From Puffinus mauretanicus (taxonomy: Eukaryota > Chordata > Aves > Procellariiformes > Procellariidae): a stretch of DNA of 64,000 nucleotides. The notes beneath the pieces were generated by a model. It worked only from the letters and a program-made list of their open reading frames with translations, had not been told where the DNA came from and ran no database searches. A program made the translations under genes and the position numbers. This document shows, piece after piece, positions 28,601-37,303 of the stretch. The first letter of the stretch is position 1. Each line of letters begins with the position of its first letter. The stretch covers positions 434,001-498,000 of the forward strand of contig JAJKFH010000227.1 of the NCBI GenBank assembly GCA_023333565.1, given 5' to 3'.

Positions 28601-31600
28601 GTTCAAGTACTCTCTCATACACAGATTTGTCTTTCTTTTTTTTTTTTTCCCCCAAGACATTTTTCCTCTCGAATTGTAGAAGTATAAGTGTCCTAAACAA
28701 GTATGCTCTGATTGTTTTGTTTATTCTGGCTTTAAGGTACTTCCCTTGTGAATTCTTGTTTCTGCACAGCTCTGAAGTTTTTAGAAAATCACCATAAATC
28801 ACTTTGGTCAAATATCCCTTGGTGTAGTGAAAGTCGCCAGGTATTTCAGGATTGTTTGTTTTGTTTTCCTTTGTAAGGGCACACTGTAAACCAGAAAAAT
28901 AAGCTAGAGTTGTCAGATCTGGGGTCAAACTAACAGATTCCTATGGCTCTCTTGTCATCCATCTGCTTTTTAGAACACTATTTTAAGCTGCAGTCTAGCA
29001 GCTAGGAGGGAAAACTGCTGATGGCTGCACTCCCGCTAGTCATTATTTTGAACACACTGCTCTGCACCTATTGGCAGTAACATGGCTCAGATGGCAATGA
29101 GTGATTTGGGAGAAAGCCAGTTATACTATATGGAAACTGGTAAAAGTGGAAAACATAGGAATCAGATGCAGTGGTAATGGTAATGCTGAAAAATTCCCTG
29201 GCTCTTGTGTTTTATATTGTTTGATGTCTTATTCTTAAAAAAAAAAAAAATTATTTCCCTTCCCCCCTCCAATTTTTGCTCATTTAGACAATGAGTAAAG
29301 TGTGCACAAGCATTTTCAAGTGCCTGTATACAATCACCTGTATATGTTACTTTACTGTAATCTATTGAACAAACACAAAATAGAAATGCTTCATCAACCA
29401 GTATCTAACGGTCCAAGCTGCCTCTGTGTTGATATGTTTTGAGGAAATAGAAAAACATTTCATATTTACAACACAGCAGTGGGTAATCCTTGTTTTAATA
29501 GGTCTTTCAAAATGCAAAGGAAAAACTAAGGACTGTCTAAGAAATATTTTAGACAGTTTGGGCAAATACAAAATCCTAGTAGGCCATATAATACATTCTG
29601 TAATTCTCCTCCGGCATCAAGAAGATCCATTTAATTTTATTTCCACATTTCCTTGTCAGTGCAGATACAAATACACAGAAGTTATAAAATTCTTGTTGCA
29701 CACTTGCCTTGATGTATGTTAGAATTTAAATCAAATCTACAATAATGAAACGGCCATACAGGACTTTTGATAGGTAAATACCAAACACTTTTTTCATAGA
29801 AAAACTTTTAACTTTCAGTTGTTTCTCTAGTTAAGGGCTTCTTAGATCTTTTAAAGCAAACTGTTTCAATAATTAGATTCTCCATATAGCCACTGTTTCA
29901 CCTGACTGAACAGATACTCTAATCCATTGACGAATTCTCATCAATGAGACCACAGTTCTTTCAAGGCAGTACAATTGGGTGAAATAAATACATCCTTCTG
30001 TGGATGTATGTAGGTAAGACATGTATCACCACAAATATTTTCCCTCCCCAAAAAGCCACGTACAGCCTACACACAAAATATTCTCCCTTAAAGCCTGTTC
30101 TACCATTTTCAATTCCTCTACTAAAATTTAAAACCATCTTCCCTGATTATACGAAGGTCAGTGTTCAAATCTGTGAGAAAGCTTTAAGAAAAAAAAATAA
30201 TTCAAGGGAAAGTCCAACTTCAGGTCCTTGCTGTGTTTAGGAGTGGCTGCTTTGAGGTGAAAAATACCCAAAACAATTACAGTATTTCTTTTTTTCTAGT
30301 AGACCAATACAAGAACAAGTAGATTACAGATACACTCCAACTACTGCTTAATTACAGAAGCAGGCTTATTTATAAATCATTTTGACAAAAATGCTATCTT
30401 TTTCGTTATCTTTTGCCAGCAACTTGAACCTTCCACTGACTTTTTCTAAATCATATGGAAAGATAAAGAATATTTTAAAAGCAATAGTTGAATGATTTGC
30501 TACCTGAAATAATAATGTTGTGAATTTTTCACCAGAGTCCATATTTCAAATGCTGAAACTGAGTAAGCACGAAAAATATAAAAAATCTCAAGAGGAAAAT
30601 GCTGGCACAGAAAAAGAAGTACTGCAGGTGAGAGGGTTCTGAACAGTAAGAGGAAGAACTACACTTAGGAAACAGGTTTTCAGCAAATTTCATTCTCTGC
30701 ATTCCAAGGGCTCATCAGAAAATCAACTTGTTTATAAAGACAGTGGAAAACGTGGAAGTCCTTTGGTGGAAGGAACAGAACAACGAAAAGAACACAAGAG
30801 AGAGAGGGGAAAAAATTCAAACTGCATCATGAAAAAGAACTAGGCCCAGCTTTGCTGTAATTTAACTTTTCAAGCCACGTATTATGTGCCAGTACTGTTT
30901 TTTTGAAATGGTCATCTTCACATTATCCACGAGGGTTACGACAGTAATAATTGATTCATATATTTAATAGAAAAGAAAACCCATCTCTGGGACATATTAT
31001 GAAGAAAATTTCTCTTTACCATACATCCTGTATGTATTTTTGGTGGACTCTTCGGAAAAAAAGATTGTATAGCTTCAAAAATACAGTTTACGGCTAAGTT
31101 TTTGCCATCTGATTATCAGGAAGCTTGTGTCAAGAGTATTCATCATCTTTTATACAACCACAGAAAGACATTTACTATGTCGTAACAACTTGTCACTCAG
31201 GATACCTACAATTTTTCTGTCTCTCTCTAGGTGACCATTCTGCCTTCTAATAACTAACTAAAATATAAACTAAACCTTACTTGCAGCATGTTCCTTCTCT
31301 TTGCACAATCCATCATTTTATATATTTCCAATGCATTGTTTAGAGTTTACGTTAAGATCTACGGAATTCTTCCAGTAAGGTAGTCTTCTTCTCAATTTCT
31401 TACAAATCAGCTTTTTCAACCCAATTTGCCTTACATTAGATCCTGACAGCTAGGGCACTATGACTTCTGATTTAATGGACACTGCTAGTTCAGTGACTTC
31501 AGTGCTCAGAATCTTTACAAGTCTAATAATGAGACACATTTTGGAGTGCAGTGCAGCTAGGCACATGTCATGTAGTACATAAAATCACAGTTAAGTTAGG

Positions 31601-34290
31601 CATTTGCATTTCTTCATTTACTTTAAATATCAATTCAACTTAAGAGGTGATTTATGAAAGACAACTGAGGGCATTATGAAGATGTGTATACTTGGGAGTA
31701 ACTGAAGACAATACTGCACCAGTTTGCCATGAATCATCTATTTTGTTAATGTTTAAGGAACAGTGAAACCAATGGAGAAACAATCGTCAGGTAATTTGCA
31801 TCTTCTTGTTTTAAAATAATACCTTAAAAAATTTCAGGCAGACAAGAATTCATCATATGTAATAGTGAATCCTGATGCATTAACATCCATCCCAAATTCC
31901 AGAGCTTTTCTATACCTTTTTTCGTCTCTTTCCTGCAATTAGGGAAACCAGCAAAGAACCACTCTGAAATTGTCCGCTACAAGATCCCAAAATATATGTT
32001 GTATCACAAGAACAGTTCTCTACTGAAGACTCAAAATTCTTTATTAAAAACAAAAAAAACCCCTCTAACTCCACACCCCCCCCCCAAATCTATAGCCTGA
32101 ATATTCTGCCATACAGTTTTCTCTGTTCTTGATTTTTAGCCTCAGAACAGGTAATACAGTATCTCACACTTATGGCTTAAGGTATCAAATTAAATACACA
32201 TGCTCTCAGACCACTTCCTTGCAAACCACTTGCACCAGCTAGTAATCAGCTCCATTGCAGAGACTGTCAAGACTTCCTGCAGGCTGTGTGATCCCTTGGG
32301 TGCTCGTGGTTATTCTGACGCTTACTTGCAGTAGAAGCAAATAGATTTTAAAGGCCGAGCAAGACACTTATTTCAGAAGCAAGACATAACACCTTTCCCA
32401 GACACTACCAAGAACACTGGAATAGCACATAGTTCTAGGTCTTGGTGGCTGTGGAAAACAGATGAGAATGACCCAAATGAAACTCCAAACTGAAAACAAA
32501 CAGTATCCAGGGTAAATTCTTACAGCCAGTACAGTCACAAACAAAAACCAATGCAAACCAGTTCTAGCTTAATCTTTCCTGGCTTATGTGCTATTTATCA
32601 CCAACTTTCATTTTTAGAATATATCACATTTGAAAAATAAAACTCATCAACAAGCACAAAAAAGACTACAAGAACAGATATGCAGAACAGTCCATACGAT
32701 GAACCCAAACATTTCAAAAAATATTTTGAGAAGACATAACAGAATGCTTATGACAGCCCTTTTATTGAAGCTTTTGCAGACAATATTTTCCTACTTTCAA
32801 ATGGGTTTAGTATGTTTCTGAACATACTGTATTGTTTGATGCATGTACATTCAGCTGTTTTACACATTTCTATTCTACTAATTTTGCAAATTCAGTCTGT
32901 TTTTACTTAAGATGATCCAACTGGATGTGGAATCTTACCAACGCTGTTGCTACTTCAGTTACGTGATAACTGTGATTAATTATCAGCACTGACATAAAAA
33001 CCATCCTTTTCTTGTCAAACTTAATTTGAATCTGAATATCGACAAACAAGTTATGGTCAGTACATCTGACCAACTTGCTGTCTTTCTTCATTGCCTTCCA
33101 GGAAGTCCTGTCACCTCCTGCCACTGTCATCTCCTACATCATTCCCTCCTCCACAGCCATGTCACCTCGCTGCACCATGTAACCACTGGGGATCTTCCAC
33201 CTCACCTATTTCCTACAAACTACTGAGCTAAGTCATGACACTCCTGTCTCTTGTTGATGTTCTTCATCATTAGCACGACATGGCTGCTATGTCACTTTTG
33301 GCCCTGTATCGGGCTCAGGAGTCACTCCTGCAGCGAGTTCCTCATGCAGCTTGGCAGCCCCAGTATCAGCTGCACTATGTCATGCTGCATCACTGTGGTA
33401 TTTCTTCCACTGCACTAAAGCCAGCCCTTCACAGCCCACAGTGCAGCCTCCCACTGCCACTTCACTTGGGAAAGCCCATTGCTTCACACCATGGGCCGCT
33501 CCTTTCCTCAGCCATGTTAGCAAAGCCATCTCCCCCATCGGTGCCACGGTCTGTGGGAAGGGGCTTTGCTCATGTCACACCATGGAGACCCCAACTGTGA
33601 ATCAGGTTCACGGGATGCTCTTCAGCCCAACGTGGAGGCTCCACGAGTAGCACCATGAGTAGAAAGCCCCAAACCACGTCCCCTCCGGCCTCCCCCCGAC
33701 TCCCCTTCAGAATCACCCACCCTCAGCCCAGCCCTCACCTTGACATGAGGCCCGTCCACTGCCTTGGTCGCCAGCCCCTCCACCAGGTCGCCCCTCAGCT
33801 CCACTAGGAAGCGCAGCCCGCCCTCGAGGCGGCCCAGGTGCTGGAAGAGACCCCGGTACTGGGGGTTGAGGTAGTAGCGGAGCCGGTCCTCGGCCTGCAG
33901 CAGGGCCCCCAGCTCCCTCTGCTGCTCCCGGGCCTGCAGCACCTTGGTGCTGAACTCTGCCACCCGGCCGTGGTCCACGCCGAAGTCGCGGGCCAAGCGG
34001 GTGAGGAGCTCGGCCCTGGGCGGCCCGGCCTCCAGGGCGCGGTAGTACCGCACGAACTCCGCGCTGCGCAGCTCCGCCGGAGGCGGCGCCTTCTCCTTGG
34101 TCTCGTAGGGCGGTAGCGGCGGCACGGAGCGACTCAGCAGCTCCTCCATGCCCGCGTCAGAGGCGGTGCTGGAGCCCGCCGGGCCCCGGCGCACACCGGC
34201 CGCCACCGAGACGCGACGCAGCCCCCGCGGCGCCGCCCAGGGCCCACGCAGGAGCGGCCGCGGGCTCAGACACGGGCCCAGGCGGCTCAT
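13143..34290 (-). CDS. MLYCD: Malonyl-CoA decarboxylase, complete five-exon gene
   Basis: The enzyme decarboxylates malonyl-CoA to acetyl-CoA and CO2, which relieves inhibition of carnitine palmitoyltransferase and lowers the fatty-acid chain extender pool. Exons are 34290-33739, 25381-25269, 24003-23847, 23561-23412 and 13676-13143 (552, 113, 157, 150 and 534 bp). They sum to 1506 bp, or 501 residues plus stop; from memory the human protein has 493 residues and also five coding exons. All introns are GT-AG and the phases (0, 2, 0, 0) are consistent. Residues 1-47 or so are Arg-rich and almost free of acid, like a mitochondrial presequence. About 85-180 is the helical N-terminal domain, and 185-490 the GNAT-like catalytic domain. 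Ser337 (in TLSPIPGF) and His431 (in [11 protein letters not shown]) align with human catalytic Ser329 and His423. The C terminus is SKL, a PTS1 signal. In birds this enzyme is known from the goose uropygial gland, where removing malonyl-CoA favours methyl-branched lipids. No frameshift or stop is seen; the identity is very secure. Confidence 0.97.
13146..13154 (-). other. MLYCD: C-terminal SKL peroxisomal targeting signal (PTS1) of MLYCD
   Basis: The last three codons before the stop are AGC AAG CTT, giving Ser-Lys-Leu, the canonical type 1 peroxisomal signal read by PEX5. It fits the known peroxisomal pool of this enzyme. Confidence 0.93.
13820..13841 (+). repeat. A22 homopolymer
   Basis: An uninterrupted run of 22 A on the + strand (T on the MLYCD strand), just outside the LTR target-site repeat and about 145 bp upstream of the exon 5 acceptor. 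Confidence 0.9.
13865..14412 (-). mobile_element. Solo LTR of an endogenous retrovirus
   Basis: The 548-bp element is flanked by a 5-bp direct repeat GTTAG (13860-13864 and 14413-14417), which marks its ends exactly. Read on the minus strand it starts TATCCTGG (mutated from TG) and ends CCACGACA. It carries a TATA box TATATAAA (14148-14155) and an ATTAAA signal (13995-14000), in the order expected of U3-R-U5. No internal retroviral gene is present, so it is a recombined solo LTR. A 5-bp duplication suits ERVL-like or related classes; the family name needs a repeat library. It lies in the sense orientation of MLYCD, in the last intron. Confidence 0.88.
21533..21575. repeat. T-run/TA/A-run palindrome
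   Basis: A T run is followed by alternating TA, an A run, more TA and more A. The first part is a near-perfect inverted repeat. It is simple sequence in intron 4, possibly polymorphic. Confidence 0.75.
22268..22290 (+). repeat. Short AAAAT-unit repeat
   Basis: Three to four imperfect AAAAT units lie in intron 4. It is simple sequence only. Confidence 0.6.
23412..23561 (-). CDS. MLYCD: MLYCD exon 4
   Basis: This 50-codon exon encodes residues 275-324, [20 protein letters not shown] followed by [20 protein letters not shown] and [10 protein letters not shown]. The GLQGVELG segment lies in the acyl-CoA binding part of the GNAT-like fold (inference from the family). The acceptor is TTTTCCCAG and the donor is CAG/GTGGGT. 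It is in phase 0 at both ends, so skipping it would remove 50 residues without a frameshift. Confidence 0.95.
23562..23846 (-). other. MLYCD intron 3
   Basis: This short intron of 285 bp has a GTACAG donor and a TTTTCCCAG acceptor. Nothing else was seen in it. Confidence 0.92.
23847..24003 (-). CDS. MLYCD: MLYCD exon 3
   Basis: This exon contributes the last base of codon 222 and residues 223-274. It contains the highly conserved blocks [20 protein letters not shown] and [20 protein letters not shown], followed by [12 protein letters not shown], all part of the GNAT-like catalytic domain. The acceptor follows TTAATGAG, with a short AT-rich pyrimidine tract, so it is somewhat weak. The donor is CAG/GTACAG. 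It ends in phase 0. Confidence 0.95.
24004..25268 (-). other. MLYCD intron 2
   Basis: This 1.27-kb intron runs from a GTAAGT donor to the acceptor after TTAATGAG. Its first part (24840-25065 on +) is a GC- and purine-rich island with a (GCA)6 run; the remainder is AT-rich and featureless. Confidence 0.9.
24899..24916 (+). repeat. (GCA)6 trinucleotide run
   Basis: Six perfect GCA units lie in intron 2. About 80 bp further on, a GCAGCACCT element recurs with a similar GGGA/GTG-rich tail, so the surroundings look imperfectly duplicated. Confidence 0.8.
25269..25381 (-). CDS. MLYCD: MLYCD exon 2
   Basis: This exon encodes residues 185-221 ([18 protein letters not shown]... to ...CEVLQKIS) and two bases of codon 222. 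The acceptor is TTTGCAG and the donor is a consensus GTAAGTGC. The residues closely match the family sequence that follows the N-terminal domain. The split codon GA+T gives Asp222 when joined to exon 3. An alternative donor four bases upstream (GTGAGT) would break the reading frame, so the GTAAGT donor was chosen. Confidence 0.95.
25382..33738 (-). other. MLYCD intron 1
   Basis: This 8.36-kb intron begins with GTGAGG and ends with TTTGCAG. It is AT-rich except near its 5' end, where 33030-33640 is GC-richer and rich in CATG and CCAC. No exon or full-length mobile element was recognised. Small ORFs here match nothing I know. Confidence 0.9.
33030..33640. repeat. GC-richer, CATG/CCAC-rich block in the 5' part of intron 1
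   Basis: On the + strand this stretch is full of short recurring words such as CACCATG, CCATGTCAC, CCACTGC and TCATGC, without a fixed period. It looks like a decayed low-complexity or minisatellite-like tract. The overlapping + ORFs (33280-33600 and 33351-33650) look accidental. Confidence 0.35.
33739..34290 (-). CDS. MLYCD: MLYCD exon 1 (presequence and N-terminal helical domain)
   Basis: This exon encodes residues 1-184. The start is the ATG at 34290 ([10 protein letters not shown]...). The reading frame stays open upstream as far as a GTG at 34344, but that is not a normal vertebrate start. The first part is rich in Arg, Pro, Ala and Gly, with almost no acidic residue before about position 47. 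A second in-frame ATG at 34149 begins [16 protein letters not shown], matching the internal Met region of other vertebrate MLYCDs. The segment around [20 protein letters not shown] is strongly family-like. The exon ends in GPHVK, in phase 0, at a GTGAGG donor (33738 downward). It is very GC-rich because it lies inside the CpG island. Confidence 0.95.
34147..34149 (-). other. MLYCD: Second in-frame start codon of MLYCD (short isoform)
   Basis: This ATG lies 47 codons after the first and has a stronger initiation context (G at -3 and G at +4) than the first (G at -3, A at +4). Starting here removes the Arg-rich presequence and leaves a 454-residue protein ending in SKL, suited to cytosol or peroxisome. 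Dual initiation is documented for MLYCD in other species; its use here is inferred. Confidence 0.7.
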
Positions 34291-34450
34291 TCCGCTTCTT
34301 GCGATATTCGGGGAACACCCTCCACCAGGGCCAGGCCGCAGCACCGCCTTCGGGGCCGCAGCGGGCGGGCTGATTGGCTGGCATCACAGACTGCCAGCCC
34401 TCCTCGCCAATCGAAAGCGAGAAGAGTGTGGCGGGATTGGGGTGGTGTCG

Positions 34451-34462
34451 GCCGCCATCTTG
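34451..34462 (-). promoter_or_regulatory. YY1-type motif carrying an upstream ATG
   Basis: The minus strand reads CAAGATGGCGGC, the classic YY1 element, in the same orientation as MLYCD. In many TATA-less promoters this element sits just downstream of the start site. Its ATG (34458) would open a 24-codon upstream ORF ending at 34384, before the MLYCD start, if transcription begins above it. Confidence 0.6.
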
Positions 34463-34560
34463 AGCGTGGCACGCAGGCGAACGGGTCACTGCGCTGCCTC
34501 ACGGCGGCCGCGCCCAAGGGCATTACCGGTGCTTCTTCGTCGGTCAGAGCTTTTTTCTCC

Positions 34561-36782
34561 CTGAGTGCACTTCCCCCTAGCCTTCACTGTACAACCCATT
34601 GGCCCCTGTATCTTTCTCACCTGTTGCTCCCATTTTTCCCTAACCCACCGCTGTTTCCCTCACAGCCTGCCTGTGCCTGAGGGAGAGGCCTGAGATGAAC
34701 ATGCGCTAGGCCAAGCATGAGGGTGAGCCCATGGCCCTGACAGAGTTCGAGTGGCATCAAGGATGGTGCTGTTTTAAGACCAGTGGCATCCAAAAAGGTT
34801 TGTCCCCGTGGTCTTAGGAGGCCAGCAGGTTTGGGCTCCTGGAAGCCTGCCAGCTGTTGGTTCGAGCGGCTGAGCAGTGAGGGTACAGGGGTTACTTCAC
34901 AGTCCCAGGAAGCCCAGGCCAAGCCTGCTGGAATCTGTTTGCTCTGAAATAAGTGCAGGAAACCACACAAATTTGACTGTGTAATTTGAGGACGCAGTCC
35001 TGAAAGTAGTGTGCCCTTTGGGACCTGTAGCAAAAAACCCCAGTCATGAGCCCAAAGTCCTCTAAAGTGCATCAGGACTATCCATGAATGAAGCGAAACA
35101 TACACATATTGTTCCCGATTCAGTCTTACAAAGATGTATTTGCCTCCTTTTGACATGCTGTGTGCTCTGTCATTGCTATTGTTACATGCCCGTTAAGCCA
35201 AGCAAAACACATAGGTTGGATTGATGTCAGTGAGGTTAGAATTGAGCATCAATTGTTCTGACCTTCAGAAGCACAGGGAATTCTTGATTCTCAATATTCG
35301 AAGTAAGAATTGAGGAGGGAATCAGGCCCTCTCTACCAGTCAAGAGACAAACATAAAAACAGAGCACTACCTAATTACAAATTTCTAGAACAATGTGTTA
35401 AAGCTTCCCAAGGAAGGGGAAAAAAAAAAAAGCTATGTGAGCAGTATAGCCCTGGGAACTGAGGGTCATAAGATAAGCTAAGATACCCTCAAGAGAGTGA
35501 AAGCATGACTCAGAAGCATTACAGTATATGAAAAATACTTCTTAAAAACATTTGAATCCCACAAGCAAGGAATTAAGTTTCAGAAATTCCCTGAACAACT
35601 TTATAACTTCATTTTCAGCAAAAGTGAAAGCCCTTAAAAGTTGGCTGGTTAGTCCTTCTGCTTCACCTCTAAAAGAAACAAGCTCTCAAAGAAAGCTTCT
35701 ATGTCAGATAGCCAAGCTAATATTTTCAGAGACAGAGGAATAGGTAAGTAAGAACTTTCACCAAATAACATGATGATACTTGTATGTGCACAGTTTATAG
35801 ACAGCAATGGTGCTGTTTTAAGTGGGTATCCTTTAGCCAAGTACAACTTTTTCCATTTGAAAACCAAAATAAATCTTTTTTAGCAATGCTTCATAACAAC
35901 AGGTAGACAGACTTGGTTTTTTTTCAATAAAGAGTAGCTAGAAATTGAACTTTTCCTTCTGTATGTTTAATAATGATCTTTAGTGTGCTGTATTTGTTTG
36001 TCATATTATATGATTACATAATAAACTTCTTTACAACCCATGATGCAAATTTGGTTAACATAAGCCTAAAAATTGTGCTAAAAGTCTGCAGGAGCCTAGT
36101 TAGTCTTTGTGGCATTTTTGGTTAGTGCACATCAGCTTCTAAAACCATTAGGACAAAACAGCTGCTTTCAACTCATGGGCCAGAAAACCTAGATACCCTT
36201 ATGCACATACATATCCACAGGAAGACACATCAATGTGTCCTTGGTGTCTTAAAACACTCCTGTAACTCTGTGTAAATTAATTAAACCAAATCATTAAGGC
36301 ATTTACAAAAATATTAGTAGAAAGCCTTATGCACCAGTTCAGTTTCTGTATGATTCAGAGATTCCTGGAAACTTCAAGAAGCCCAAGATTGAGATGTTAG
36401 TACGGGAGAGTGGTGATGGAAGTTGAAGGCTTACAACCTCACAGGAAATGGTCAGCATTTCTCAGGATCAAGTCCAACACTTCTAGCTTTTAAAAGTCAT
36501 GCACGGAAATCACTTCTATTCTTTTCATTTTGACAACCTTCTCAGATTGGCCTTGGTTATGATTCTTACAATAACGCAAGTTCTCTTGCGTAACCCACAG
36601 GGCATAAAAACTAGCTACCTATATTTGTTCATTGACAAAAAAACATTGTGGTGTAAGTTATAAGGCTTTGTAAAGTAAGACATTTCTTTTGAAATCTTCC
36701 ACTGCTGCTTTTTTTCCTCTAGGGAAAACTATTATCTGCTTCAGCTGCTGCTTGAAAAATAAAAACACATCTCTCTCTATCA
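34561..36782. other. Upstream flank of MLYCD, no gene recognised
   Basis: GC content falls away from the CpG island over about 600 bp. A minus ORF of 179 codons (35156-34617) with a true ATG shows no domain, membrane segment or recognisable motif and is probably chance in GC-moderate DNA. On the + strand a good donor-like GTAAGTAAG begins at 35744. The remainder is AT-rich. Confidence 0.6.
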
Positions 36783-36783
36783 G

Positions 36784-37303
36784 GACCTGGGGGCACTAAT
36801 AGACTCTAACGGCCCTGACCAGCCTCACCTGGGGCCTTGTCTCACACCTTCCCGTGGGCCCAGGAACCCCATTTCAGCTCAGCCTGGGGGGTTTCACTCT
36901 CTTCCTAAGCTGGGCTATAGGAGTGTGGGTTTCTACTTCAGCCATGGCCATGTCTGTGCCTGGCTGTGGGTGTCTCTGATCCCAAACTGTAGACTCGCTT
37001 CCTGGCCTGATTTGGGATCTGTCTTGCCATTATGGACATGCCTAGTAATTACTGGGCAGTGTCTGATTCTGGTTTCTATCACTGGACCTGATCCTGGCTC
37101 ACGTTCCTGGCTTGACCTTACACCATGGAGTTGCTTGTTGATCTGGACTCTTGGTTGAACCTGGCTGCTACCTGGGCCTGCTCTGCTCACCTTGCTGAGG
37201 TATGGTGGGGCTATGTTACCGTCCTTGGCTCCTTGTCCCATAGAGAGCAGCGAGCCCTTGCTGCTCCCTGACATTTCCTACACAAATGAGACCACTGATC
37301 CAA
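36784..37303 (+). other. GC-rich block bounded by splice-like signals (possible non-coding exon)
   Basis: The block is bounded on the left by CTCTCTCTATCAG and on the right by AAAG/GTAGGTAAG, both good vertebrate splice signals on +. It is much richer in GC than its flanks and full of CCTGG, TTGACC and GGCCTG words that recur at irregular spacing. No frame is open across it, so any exon would be non-coding. A decayed GC-rich repeat is the main alternative. Confidence 0.35.

Larger units (their letters stand above)
33700..34560. promoter_or_regulatory. CpG-island promoter of MLYCD, possibly bidirectional
   Basis: A dense block of CpG and high GC covers exon 1 and about 270 bp upstream, in contrast to the AT-rich flanks. 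Upstream of the start ATG are CCAAT pentamers on the minus strand at 34373-34377 and 34436-34440 and on the plus strand at 34407-34411. A GC box lies at 34361-34370, and a YY1-type site (GCCGCCATCTTG on +) at 34451-34462. There is no TATA box. NF-Y and GC boxes work in both orientations, so divergent transcription is possible. The exact start site cannot be read from sequence alone. Confidence 0.8.

Noticed and set aside
34290..34344. Extension of MLYCD to a GTG codon at 34344
   Set aside because: The frame is open, but GTG is not a normal vertebrate start and the ATG at 34290 gives a presequence of the usual kind and length.
33838..34564. Plus-strand ORFs (33838-34116 and 34148-34564) over MLYCD exon 1
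   Set aside because: They are antisense shadows of the GC-rich exon and CpG island, with biased Arg/Pro/Gly/Leu composition and no family resemblance.
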